Assembly: GCA_937896235.1 (NCBI GenBank)
Contig: CALBMX010000048.1
Span: 1 to 64,000 of the forward strand
DNA from: an uncultured bacterium
Lineage (GTDB): Bacteria > Planctomycetota > UBA1135 > GCA-002686595
DNA length: 64,000 nucleotides
Reading direction: 5' to 3'
The translations under genes and the position numbers were made by a program. The notes beneath the pieces were generated by a model. The model saw only the letters and a list, made by a program, of their open reading frames with translations, made no database searches and was not told the DNA's origin. Positions 52,509 to 60,997 of the stretch are shown here, piece by piece (position 1 is the stretch's first letter; every line of letters starts with the position of its first letter).

Positions 52509-53614
52509 CTTCTCACGTTACATTCCTGCACCCCGAGCTCTCCTTCTCTGGCCCCACCCAGCGTGCGCTGAGTACCGCCGAGGTCCTCATCGACGCGGGA
52601 GTCCGCGTCTCGATGATCTCGCGCTCAGCGTCGCGCCACGCCTCCGCGGAAGCTGTCGGCATCGAAGTTCACGACCTCGACATGCACCCCCCCCTGATCA
52701 GTCGCCCGTTTTTCAAACGGCGGCTCGCGGAGAAGCTCCTCTACCTGCAGCCTGACAGGATCTTCCTGACGGATACGTCGCTTGCCAAGGCATGCACACC
52801 CGTGATCCGAGACTTGGATCTTCCCTATGTCCTTAGTACTCCGCGGCCGGTTGGTGAGCCCGTTCCGTTTGATGAGGACTTGCTCCAAAGAATCGAGATT
52901 CCATCCAAGTCCTTTGAGGAGCGCCTAATCAATGGAGCGCGATTGCCCCGCGACCGATTCCTCTTTGTCCCAAACTCGCCTGGACTATTCGAGGCCGGAG
53001 AAGTTCGCAGCGACGAGGACCTCGCAACCGCGCGCCAGCTCTCCCAGCCAAATGACGAACTTGAGAAGTACGTCCCCGTGATTGGCTGCTCCGGCCACTT
53101 CGACAGCGGGCATGACCACGACTGGTTCTTGGATGCGGTGCGACTACTTGTGCGCGAAGGTAAGAAGTGGCGCTTTCTCTTGATTGGCGAGGGGCCCGAA
53201 GAGGGGCGCCTGAGGCGAAAGGTCCGCGAGCAGAAGCTCGGCGAATATGTAGTCATTGGAGTCCCACCGACTCTGACGGCGCGCCGCACGCTTGCTTCTC
53301 TCGATCTGCACGTTGGCTGCCGTATTGACACAGGCCCAGGATGGCTTACATCGCAAACGATGCGCCTTGGAATTCCCAACGTGATTGCCGCGGTCGGGGA
53401 GGCCTTCGCCATCGTCGAAGACCGGCGCACGGGAATCCTTGTCAAGCCCGGTGATGCAGCACAGCTCGCCGATGCGCTGTCGAACCTTGCTCTGGACCCT
53501 ATCCGAGCGCGTGCCTTGGGCCAAGCCGGTCGCGAACACAACCTCAAACACGCTCCCCGCGAGGAGTTCGAGCGCCAGGTACTCGAACTCCACGGGGTCT
53601 CGCCGACCGTCTAA
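52505..53614 (+). CDS. Glycosyltransferase family 4
   Basis: 369 residues from ATG 52505, which overlaps the fusion gene stop. The N-terminal domain (FLHPELSFSGPTQRALSTAEVL) is GT-B acceptor-side. The C-terminal donor domain has FLLIGEGPEEGRLRRKV, MRLGIPNVIAAVGEAFAIVEDRRTGILV and GDAAQLADAL, matching the family's E-x7-E region. The sugar is unknown. Coupling to the lipid A/LPS gene suggests core or O-glycan assembly. It overlaps the next, convergent gene by 4 bp. Confidence 0.85.
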   Translation: MTSHVTFLHPELSFSGPTQRALSTAEVLIDAGVRVSMISRSASRHASAEAVGIEVHDLDMHPPLISRPFFKRRLAEKLLYLQPDRIFLTDTSLAKACTPVIRDLDLPYVLSTPRPVGEPVPFDEDLLQRIEIPSKSFEERLINGARLPRDRFLFVPNSPGLFEAGEVRSDEDLATARQLSQPNDELEKYVPVIGCSGHFDSGHDHDWFLDAVRLLVREGKKWRFLLIGEGPEEGRLRRKVREQKLGEYVVIGVPPTLTARRTLASLDLHVGCRIDTGPGWLTSQTMRLGIPNVIAAVGEAFAIVEDRRTGILVKPGDAAQLADALSNLALDPIRARALGQAGREHNLKHAPREEFERQVLELHGVSPTV

Positions 53615-54648
53615 AAGTCCGGCGTATTCCGAATGTATTCCGCGATACTGGGCTGTACGACGACCTCTTCCCAGAGCAACGGCCACTCGTTCCGATAGCC
53701 CCGCAAGTGCCCTGCGGCATTGTCCATGGCGAGTAGATAGTCAGCGGCTTCCGCGGCCATCGCGTCGTCCCCCATGTACGCAATAGCATAGACAAGCAGC
53801 TGTACGCATGCCGCTCGATCCTCGTTCGTTTCAAGCTCGAAGCGCGCCTGCTTCATGCGATCGAGGTGATAAGCCGCGCGCTCTTCAATCATGACCACAC
53901 GACGATTCTTCGCTAGGGTCTTGTCGCCTCCCGAGGCAGTAAGGTCAAACTGATCGAGTGCCTCGAAGGCCTTATCGTATTCCTTAGGTTGGCCGAGAAC
54001 GAGACGGTCGAGCTTCCAGGACAGGTCCTCCCAAGTCGGCGGAACCCTCAAGTCCACAAGGCTGGCAAACCGGCGCTCGTTGCGGTCCACCCAATCCATC
54101 TCAGGGTGTGTGGGCCAGCGCTCGCGAAAGATCTTGCAACGCTCCATAAAGACGCGCGCTTGGGGGTGACTGGGGTCCCCGGTGAGATGCTTGTCTGCGT
54201 ACTTCTTCAACTTTTTGTCGAGGTACTTTGTGCCAACCATATTGCGCTCATTCTCAAGCATATCCGCTTGGCGAATGTTTAGCTCTTTGCGCACCTCCTC
54301 AATCTCGGCCCGCTCGGCTTTAGTGATGTTGCCATCCGCTAGAGCTAGCCCTAGCTTGATCTCGACTGACGGTAAGCTGTCACCCTTCTCCATAACGCGA
54401 CGCGCTGCATCAATATTAGATCGAGCACTTCCACCGGCGTTGGCGCCGGACATGAAGCCCCAGCCCAGCGCCCCGACGACGAGCAGGCCGCCGAGGATAA
54501 TTACGATGACGGGGGGCCCCGAAGAGGAGGTTCTGCGGACCCTGCTGATTCGCTCGGGTGCGTCGCCGGTTCCGGCGCGCTTCCTGGTCGGGCGGGCCGA
54601 AGAGGTGGGCTGGCTATTGGGTACGGACCTTTTTCTCTGCTGAGCCAC
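53611..54648 (-). CDS. Single-pass membrane protein of unknown function
   Basis: 345 residues from GTG 54648, supported by AAAGGA located 6 bp upstream; the frame opens earlier at 54726. A Ser/Thr/Arg-rich cytoplasmic N-terminus of about 45 residues leads to one helix (PPVIVIILGGLLVVGALGWGF). The C-terminal part is strongly helical and charged (ALADGNITKAERAEIEEVRKE, WPTHPEMDWVDRNERRF). The helix-rich tail could form repeats, but no family is recognised. Its role is unknown. Confidence 0.6.
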   Translation of the reverse strand: MAQQRKRSVPNSQPTSSARPTRKRAGTGDAPERISRVRRTSSSGPPVIVIILGGLLVVGALGWGFMSGANAGGSARSNIDAARRVMEKGDSLPSVEIKLGLALADGNITKAERAEIEEVRKELNIRQADMLENERNMVGTKYLDKKLKKYADKHLTGDPSHPQARVFMERCKIFRERWPTHPEMDWVDRNERRFASLVDLRVPPTWEDLSWKLDRLVLGQPKEYDKAFEALDQFDLTASGGDKTLAKNRRVVMIEERAAYHLDRMKQARFELETNEDRAACVQLLVYAIAYMGDDAMAAEAADYLLAMDNAAGHLRGYRNEWPLLWEEVVVQPSIAEYIRNTPDF

Positions 54649-54769
54649 GGTGATTCCTTTGCTTGTCGGGGGGACTAGTGAGTGGTTTGGCGCCGCAAGA
54701 TAATAAACTCGAGGCGGGGTGATCATACGACCCGGGAAGGCGAAGCTCTACCCGTGGATTCCAGGCGGG

Positions 54770-55693
54770 CTACGCCGTCAGGGCGGCGCTGAGGTCGGAA
54801 ACATCGATCTCGCTGCTAGAAGTAAGGGCCGTTGCCCGGCGAAGTTCGTTTTCGAGCTCGCGGACATTCCCAGGCCAAGGGTAGTTTTCGAAGCGGTTGA
54901 GGGCACTTTCCGTCAGCGTCTGGAGCGGCTTTCCGTCTTCGGTCGAGAGCTTTCGCAGATAAAACTCGGAGAGCAAGCGAACATCGCCAGTTCTCTCGCG
55001 CAACGGCGGGACCTCCAAGGTGATGACGTTCAAACGATAGAGTAGGTCTTGCCTGAACTCGCCTGTCCTTACCATTTCACCGAGATCGCGATGGCTGGCG
55101 GCTACTAGGCGCACGTCGACCTTGCGGGTCTTGTTCGAGCCAACCGGCCTCAACTCACCATCTTGGACCACCCTCAGGATTTTCGACTGCATCGCGAGGG
55201 GCATATCCCCGATCTCATCGAGAAAAACGGTCCCGCCATCGGCAGCGACGAAGGTGCCGTCGCGATCCCGCGAAGCATCGGTGAAGGCGCCGCGTACATG
55301 GCCGAACAGCTCACTCTCTAAGAGCGAGGCTGTAATCGCCGCACAGTTCTCCGCAAGAAATGGTTTTGGCGAGCGGGGGCTCTGAACGTGAATGGCCTTT
55401 GCTACGAGCTCCTTGCCAACACCCGTCTCACCGTGCACCAGAACGGGCACCTTGCTGGCGCTGACCCGCTCGATCATGTCGAACAAGCGCTCCATCGCGG
55501 GACACTTGCCGATCATTCCAAAGCGACCGGCGAACTCCATGGGAAGTACGGGAGCTAGCACCTTCGCCTGACTGGCCCGCTCGCTAGCCACTGCGAGCAA
55601 TGCAGCAAGCTGCGCTAGGTCGCCGGACTCTTCAGCTTCTCTGTGCAGAGCCTCTAGGGAGACGCCTACTTTCAACTGGAATGAATCGCTCAC
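54770..55693 (-). CDS. Sigma-54-type AAA+ activator ATPase lacking a DNA-binding domain
   Basis: 307 residues. AAA+ domain with Walker A GETGVGKE (88-95), the L1 loop GAFTDA (135-140) where canonical activators have GAFTGA, Walker B GTVFLDEIGD (154-163) and sensor II WPGNVRELENELRR. The N-terminal 50 residues are a short helical segment without a receiver or PAS domain. The protein ends right after the AAA+ domain with no Fis-type HTH. It could act on sigma-54 without DNA contact or have another role. Its start overlaps the UvrD stop (ATGA). Confidence 0.85.
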   Translation of the reverse strand: MSDSFQLKVGVSLEALHREAEESGDLAQLAALLAVASERASQAKVLAPVLPMEFAGRFGMIGKCPAMERLFDMIERVSASKVPVLVHGETGVGKELVAKAIHVQSPRSPKPFLAENCAAITASLLESELFGHVRGAFTDASRDRDGTFVAADGGTVFLDEIGDMPLAMQSKILRVVQDGELRPVGSNKTRKVDVRLVAASHRDLGEMVRTGEFRQDLLYRLNVITLEVPPLRERTGDVRLLSEFYLRKLSTEDGKPLQTLTESALNRFENYPWPGNVRELENELRRATALTSSSEIDVSDLSAALTA

Positions 55694-58035
55694 TTGAGCA
55701 CCTTCAAGTTGGCGTAGCTCAGAAGTAGAGTGCGTCGTCCAGCAGAGTCAAACTTGACGGTCGCCCGCGCATTGGGCCCTGAGCCCATGAGCTCTTCGAT
55801 ACTGCCGCTGCCGAAGTGGTCGTGGAAAACCCACATCCCCACTTTGAGGTTAGACGACTTATCGTCGAACGAACCCAAGGCATTCTCCATCATCTCCACT
55901 TCCGATTCCTCACCGTAGAGTTCGGGGGGAATCTCGTCCAGGAAGCGCGAGGCATTGCGCGAGATAAACTCGCCAAAGTGGTTTCGCACCACTGCGCGGG
56001 TGAGCACGAGCTGCTCGCGAGCGCGGGTGATCCCCACGTACATCAAGCGGCGCTCCTCCTCGATCCCCCCCTCTGACAGCATGGCATTAGCGTGGGGCAA
56101 GAGCTCGTCTTCCAGACCGGCGATAAACACAACTGGAAATTCCAACCCCTTGGCTGCATGCAGAGTCATCAGTGCGACTTGCCCGTCCTCAGAGCTAAAG
56201 CCGTCAACTTCGCTAACGAGGGAGACCTCTTGCAAGAAGCCCCGCAAGCCCTCCTTGGGGAACTCCTTGTCCCAGTTCTCTGCGCTGGCCATCAGCTCCT
56301 CGACGTTCTCTGCGCGTGTCATCGCCTCGGGCTCGCCGTTGTCGAGGTGTCTCCAATAGCCGACATCTTCGATCACCTGTCGCAGGGAATGCGAAGCGCC
56401 CAGGTCGGGCAGTGGCAGCCAGGATTCGAGCAGCTCGGCAAAGCTAGCCATACTATTTTTGGCGCGACCCCGGATGTTTGTAAGGGCCTCTTTGGAGGCG
56501 CAAGCCCGGCTCAGCGGCACCCTGCGGTCTGTGGCCCACGCACTTAGCTTCTCGACACTCTTCGCGCCAATACCGCGCGCAGGCACATTCAAGATGCGCG
56601 CGCAGGCAACGTCGGCAGAGGGATTGACGATCAGCTGCAAGTAGCTCACTAGGTCGCGGATTTCGCGCCGCTTGTAGAACTCGACACCACCAACGATCTG
56701 GTAGGGAACACCCGCGAAACGCATCCCCCGCTCTAGGGCGCGCTGCATGAAGTTCACGCGGTAGAGGATCGCCATGTCGCCAAACGAATAGCCTTTCCCC
56801 TTGAAGTCATGGATCATGCCGGCGATTGAATCCCCCTCGTCATTCTCATCGCCACACTCCAACACACAGATATCGGAACCCTCTTCGCCCTCGGTGAAGA
56901 GGTCCTTCTCTTTGCGCTCAGAGTTGTTCGCAATGACGGCTTGGGCCGCCCTCAGGATCTTCTTCGTCGAGCGGTAATTCTGCTCGAGCTTGACCGTCTT
57001 CGCGCCGGGCCAATCCTGCTCAAAGTCCATGATGTTGCGGATGTCGGCACCACGCCATGCATAGATCGACTGGTCCGGATCGCCACAAACGGCGAGATTT
57101 CCATGGTGGCCCGCAAGGTGTCTCGTCAGGCGATACTGAATGCGGTTCGTGTCCTGATATTCGTCGACTAGCACAAAACGAAAGCGCCGCGCGTACTGAT
57201 CACGAACCCCGGGGTGCTGCTCAAAAATCTCCAGCGTCCGGATCAGAAGATCGTCGAAATCGAGCGCGTTGTCCTGGCGCATTTTTTCGTCGTAGCGGCG
57301 CCTGGTCCGCACAAGCACCTCGTCCTCATAGCCCTGAATCTGGCCGTCGTCACTGTGCTCCCCCGCCTCGGCCCAACTCGTGTTCTTCCACTCCGAGATC
57401 CAACCCGAGACCATTCCGGGGCGGAACCGCTTCGTGTCGTAGTTCATCTCCTTCAGGATTGTCTTCACCAGCTGATTCTTATCGCTCGTGTCGTAGATGG
57501 TGAAGTCGCGGGTAAAACCTGGGAGTACCTCGATCTCGCGGCGCAAGATTCGGGCGCACATCGAGTGGAACGTGCTGATCCAGAGGCCCTTTTCCGGCAC
57601 CAAGCGCTCGACGCGCTCGCGCATCTCTTTCGCGGCCTTGTTTGTGAAGGTGATCGCCAAGATCTCATGCGGCCGCGCGGCACCCGTACGAACGAGATGC
57701 GCGATGCGATGGGTGATCACGCGCGTCTTGCCCGATCCTGCACCAGCCAAAATCAGCAGCGGACCCTCGACCCATGTGGTCGCCTCTTTTTGAGCGGGAT
57801 TGAGGCCCTCAAGGAGCTCCTCGATCGAAGCGGGATTTGAAGGCGTCAATCTCGCCACTATGGGCTCACCCGTATCCTCTGGCCCAACATCCCAAATCGA
57901 CGGTTCTGCCATCTCTCGATTCTCCGGCTCCGCATTCGCTTTCGCCAGAGCCTCTTCTTCATCCCACAAGAAATTGGTCGAAAACGATGCCTGTCCGGCC
58001 TCTTCTTTACCCGCGTCTGAATCCATTGCCGTCAT
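55690..58035 (-). CDS. UvrD/PcrA-type superfamily 1 DNA helicase
   Basis: 781 residues. Walker A AGAGSGKTRVITHRIAHL begins near residue 96. Motif II VDEYQDTNRIQY, motif III GDPDQSIYAWRGAD, motif IV QNYRSTKKIL and motif VI VGITRAREQL are all present. A Tudor-like C-terminal segment (VGMWVFHDHFGSGSIEEL) resembles PcrA. The acidic N-terminal 80 residues are additional to the core. It unwinds DNA 3' to 5' in repair and replication. It is the first gene of a two-gene minus-strand operon with the bEBP-like gene. Confidence 0.94.
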   Translation of the reverse strand: MTAMDSDAGKEEAGQASFSTNFLWDEEEALAKANAEPENREMAEPSIWDVGPEDTGEPIVARLTPSNPASIEELLEGLNPAQKEATTWVEGPLLILAGAGSGKTRVITHRIAHLVRTGAARPHEILAITFTNKAAKEMRERVERLVPEKGLWISTFHSMCARILRREIEVLPGFTRDFTIYDTSDKNQLVKTILKEMNYDTKRFRPGMVSGWISEWKNTSWAEAGEHSDDGQIQGYEDEVLVRTRRRYDEKMRQDNALDFDDLLIRTLEIFEQHPGVRDQYARRFRFVLVDEYQDTNRIQYRLTRHLAGHHGNLAVCGDPDQSIYAWRGADIRNIMDFEQDWPGAKTVKLEQNYRSTKKILRAAQAVIANNSERKEKDLFTEGEEGSDICVLECGDENDEGDSIAGMIHDFKGKGYSFGDMAILYRVNFMQRALERGMRFAGVPYQIVGGVEFYKRREIRDLVSYLQLIVNPSADVACARILNVPARGIGAKSVEKLSAWATDRRVPLSRACASKEALTNIRGRAKNSMASFAELLESWLPLPDLGASHSLRQVIEDVGYWRHLDNGEPEAMTRAENVEELMASAENWDKEFPKEGLRGFLQEVSLVSEVDGFSSEDGQVALMTLHAAKGLEFPVVFIAGLEDELLPHANAMLSEGGIEEERRLMYVGITRAREQLVLTRAVVRNHFGEFISRNASRFLDEIPPELYGEESEVEMMENALGSFDDKSSNLKVGMWVFHDHFGSGSIEELMGSGPNARATVKFDSAGRRTLLLSYANLKVLK

Positions 58036-58072
58036 AGGACGTGGATTCTAGCTAGGATGAGCGGCACGACCC

Positions 58073-58915
58073 ATGACTGTCCCCCCTTCTCTGCCAATCT
58101 CGTTCAATCCGCCCGCCTCAAGCGGCGTTCGCGTGCGCACAGCCAGCCGAACGTTCGATGGCGCACCTCTCCACCTGACCTTCTTGGACGGCAGCGAGCC
58201 CGATGAGGGCTTGATCGAGGCCGGCCTTGCGCGAAGGGATCAGCGTGATGGCGGAGGTTGGGTCGAGCTCGGCGACAGCTCCAAACGGGCGTGGGTCAAA
58301 GGTGGCCGCCTGACCGGCAAGAGCTCCTTCCGGCATGGTGCTCGGATGTTTTTCGCCCAGCACCCGCTCCCTCGTGTCGCCGAGTACAACAACCTCACGT
58401 GGCTTCGACACTCGGGGTTCCCGGCAGCGGTCCCGTTAGTTGCCGGGGTTCTCCTGGGGAGATGGGGGCTTCCGCGAGCGCAGTTCTTAGCCACTTTGAA
58501 GGTCGATAAGTCGCGCAACCTTTTCGCGCTCCTCGCTGACGCGACCACCTCCAAAGACGTTCGGCGTGGTTCGCTTTCCGACGCGGGCCACTTGGTGGCA
58601 CAACTTCACCTGGCGGGGTTTGAGCACCGCGATTTCTTTGCGCGCAACCTCGTTCGAGACCAAGCCGGCACTCTCACAATATTGGACGCGTGGAGTGGCG
58701 GGCCCTGTAGCACCGCTCGGTTTTCGATGCGGGATGTCGCCGGTTTTCTTGCGGATAGCCAAGGTGTTCTGAAAGAGGCCGAAGCGGACCTCTTCCTTGG
58801 CGCTTATCTCTCGGAGACGAGCAGCGTAATCGAGGTCCCAACGAGGGCCCAAATCGATCGTGAAGTTCGTGCGATGGCGAGTGCGATGTCCCGCCGAAAG
58901 TCCCGCAGAGGTTAG
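58073..58915 (+). CDS. LPS (Kdo) kinase-family protein
   Basis: 280 residues. The central region holds LVAQLHLAGFEHRDFFARNLVRD, a kinase catalytic loop with HRD, and TLTILDAWSGG in place of the DFG. The N-terminal half (KGGRLTGKSSFRHGARMFFAQHPLPRVAEYNNL) contains candidates for the ATP-binding Lys and Glu. This matches the lipopolysaccharide kinase family (Pfam LPS kinase). It is the second such protein in the window; no acyltransferase part is attached. Its start is 37 bp from the divergent helicase start. Confidence 0.75.
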   Translation: MTVPPSLPISFNPPASSGVRVRTASRTFDGAPLHLTFLDGSEPDEGLIEAGLARRDQRDGGGWVELGDSSKRAWVKGGRLTGKSSFRHGARMFFAQHPLPRVAEYNNLTWLRHSGFPAAVPLVAGVLLGRWGLPRAQFLATLKVDKSRNLFALLADATTSKDVRRGSLSDAGHLVAQLHLAGFEHRDFFARNLVRDQAGTLTILDAWSGGPCSTARFSMRDVAGFLADSQGVLKEAEADLFLGAYLSETSSVIEVPTRAQIDREVRAMASAMSRRKSRRG

Positions 58916-59045
58916 CCGACCTGGGCCGGGCTTTCCCGTTTTGCTCCCCGGCGCAACCCACTCTGCGCTGGTTGATCTGGCTCCGTGGCTGTACTTCATC
59001 TACGCCAAGGGCGTGGCACACCTAGGGCTAGGCCCCCGTGCCTGT

Positions 59046-59891
59046 CTAGCCGCCTGCCGGAGAGAGGAACTCATCCATGCGTAGGCGCACCGAGACCATC
59101 ACGTCTTCGAATCCAGCCCTGTCAAAGCCCAGATTCTCTCTACTCTCGAGGTTGACAGAGTAGGAGAGACCGTCAAACCCTACACCGTATCCGAGGATCA
59201 GAGCGATACCATCGGCACAGTGAATGATGTCATAGAGGTCATCCGCCATGTCATCAACCGGAGGGTTGTGGTGGAAGCGGATCCCATTTAGCAGCTCTTC
59301 AGGCAAGCCCCAAGAGCGTCCGAGGGCCGCTCCGACTTGCGCGTGGTCGAAACCCCACTCGTCACGCTCCCGCGTTGTGACGTCGCTGCAGTTTGCATTC
59401 AGAACCGCAGTCACCTCTGCGGGTGGTATGACGAGGCCCATTGCAAGTTTCCCGATGTCGCGCAGTAGTGCAGCAGTGAAGGCGATGTTGGGATCCCCCT
59501 TCCGGGTGTACTGCGCAATCTCCTCGGCGGCGAGCGCCCCCGCGAGAGCCCCTCGCCATGCGTCGCCCTCTTCAAGTCCATACTCTTCCACCGCGCCCCC
59601 GAGAGCTTCCTGGGAGGCGTGCGCCAAGGCGATTTTGAGCAGGTGATTTTCCCCGACTCGTTGTAGAGCTTCCTTTACGGAGGTTGCGGGCATTTGGAAT
59701 CCCGCAGCCGCCGAGTTTGCGGCGCGTAGCACGGATGCAGACAGTGCGCTGTCCCGCATGACAATCGAAGATGTAGGCTCCTTGGCCGGATCATCTTCGG
59801 CCCCGCAGAGGTTCGTAATCAGCTGTGTCACCGCTACCGGGATCGCGGGCAAGCGATCTAGACTCTTTAGGATTTGGTCAATACTGGCCAT
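59046..59891 (-). CDS. HDOD-domain signalling protein
   Basis: 281 residues. The HDOD domain spans about residues 10-215 (LPAIPVAVTQLI, DSALSASVLRAANSAAAGF, LQRVGENHLLKIALAH). The motif that would be LLHDIGKL reads LLRDIGKL, so His is replaced by Arg and phosphodiesterase activity is unlikely. HDOD proteins act as signalling or regulatory adaptors. It overlaps the cheD gene by 25 bp and is downstream in the same operon. Confidence 0.85.
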   Translation of the reverse strand: MASIDQILKSLDRLPAIPVAVTQLITNLCGAEDDPAKEPTSSIVMRDSALSASVLRAANSAAAGFQMPATSVKEALQRVGENHLLKIALAHASQEALGGAVEEYGLEEGDAWRGALAGALAAEEIAQYTRKGDPNIAFTAALLRDIGKLAMGLVIPPAEVTAVLNANCSDVTTRERDEWGFDHAQVGAALGRSWGLPEELLNGIRFHHNPPVDDMADDLYDIIHCADGIALILGYGVGFDGLSYSVNLESRENLGFDRAGFEDVMVSVRLRMDEFLSPAGG

Positions 59892-60394
59892 AGCCTTTTC
59901 TCCTCATTTTGACTGCTAACGATCACTTGTCCGGTCCCAAGGTCTAGCTTCATATCGCGTACCGCGCTTCCGCCGCAGTCCTCGCCGTGAAGCACGATTC
60001 CGTTCTTCCAAAACAGCTTGCGTAGAACGGCGTGGTTCCGCTTTCCGATGCTATAGCCATCGGGATCGTCAAGAATCACGGCTCCACCCGCTGCGCATAC
60101 GATAAGGCGTTCTCTCTGACCACCAAGCTCGCAGATAGCTCGAAACAGGGCCGGAACACCGGAAAGAGCGAACATATGTGGGTGCAACCGGGCCTTATCC
60201 TTATCGCGAGGCTGGCCCAACATGTAGTGCAACAGCCCGCCAACTTTTGTGATCGGGTCGTAGGCCGTAAGGCCAATGCACGATCCCAAGGCGCGGGTCG
60301 CCAGATATCCGATGGGATCGTCGGAACACTTCATGTCGGCGACGCCGACATCAATCCGATTCCCCTTCCAAGAAGTAGATGTATTGGCTGCCAT
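59867..60394 (-). CDS. cheD: Chemoreceptor glutamine deamidase CheD
   Basis: 175 residues from ATG 60394; the frame opens earlier at 60547, inside the previous gene. VGVADMKCSDDP and ALGSCIGLTAYDP contain the catalytic Cys of GSCIG. GGLLHYML gives the His, and GGAVILDDPDG with RNHAVLRKLFWKNGI completes the family pattern. CheD deamidates chemoreceptors. The linkage with an HDOD protein suggests a taxis or surface-signalling module, although no other che or flagellar genes are in the window. Confidence 0.92.
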   Translation of the reverse strand: MAANTSTSWKGNRIDVGVADMKCSDDPIGYLATRALGSCIGLTAYDPITKVGGLLHYMLGQPRDKDKARLHPHMFALSGVPALFRAICELGGQRERLIVCAAGGAVILDDPDGYSIGKRNHAVLRKLFWKNGIVLHGEDCGGSAVRDMKLDLGTGQVIVSSQNEEKRLWPVLTKS

Positions 60395-60401
60395 GAAAAA
60401 A

Positions 60402-60806
60402 CTAGGCTGCCAGTCCGATGGCTGGCTGAATGTACTCGAGCCTCTTGGGAGTCTCCCGGATGGGCCCACAACTCCCCCGCACCAATAGGAATCTCGTGCG
60501 ATGCACAAGTGGTCGTCCGATAGGCTTGTTCTGGTAGATCGAGGCACTCCGTCGAAACGGGCCGCGCATCTCCGATTCTCGCTTCGGGATCACCACCCCT
60601 AGTCCGTCGTCCAGCTTGGCGGTTACCGCTGGTTCGTCGCTCCCCGCAAGACAGGCGTCGTCTAACCAAGCCAGAGACGATTCCAATGCTTCGACTCTTC
60701 GCTCGGATAGGTGGCTGCGAATCTGCTCTAGAAGGGCTGAATCAAGGTCCTCGGCTAGGCCGAAAGACCAGGAGAGCCGATCGACGAATGGTTGAAGATC
60801 CATTAA
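60402..60806 (-). CDS. Hypothetical protein upstream of cheD
   Basis: 134 residues from ATG 60806 (148 from ATG 60848). The N-terminal part (PFVDRLSWSFGLAEDLDSALLEQIRSHLSERRVEALESSL) is strongly helical. The middle reads AVTAKLDDGLGVVIPKRESEMRGPFRRSASIY, with YNKP-like basic residues. No domain is recognised. The stop lies 7 bp before the cheD start, which supports co-transcription with cheD and the HDOD gene. Overlap with other frames makes it less certain. Confidence 0.55.
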   Translation of the reverse strand, partial: LMDLQPFVDRLSWSFGLAEDLDSALLEQIRSHLSERRVEALESSLAWLDDACLAGSDEPAVTAKLDDGLGVVIPKRESEMRGPFRRSASIYQNKPIGRPLVHRTRFLLVRGSCGPIRETPKRLEYIQPAIGLAA

Positions 60807-60997
60807 GGAAGCAGGGCTACAGATAAAGAATGGGATTGCCAATCCCATAGAAAAGTTGGGACATCGAAGTACCTATCGACCAAGCTACGAGGAGCTCTTT
60901 AGACCAATCAATGGCCACGACAGCGAGTACCATTCTTGCTACTCCTCGCTTTTCTCTCGCTAGCAGCCCTGCGCGCGTCTGAGATGTGGAGTGGCGC

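Noticed and set aside
60395-60547. N-terminal extension of CheD
   Set aside because: It overlaps the upstream gene and CheD similarity begins only just after ATG 60394.
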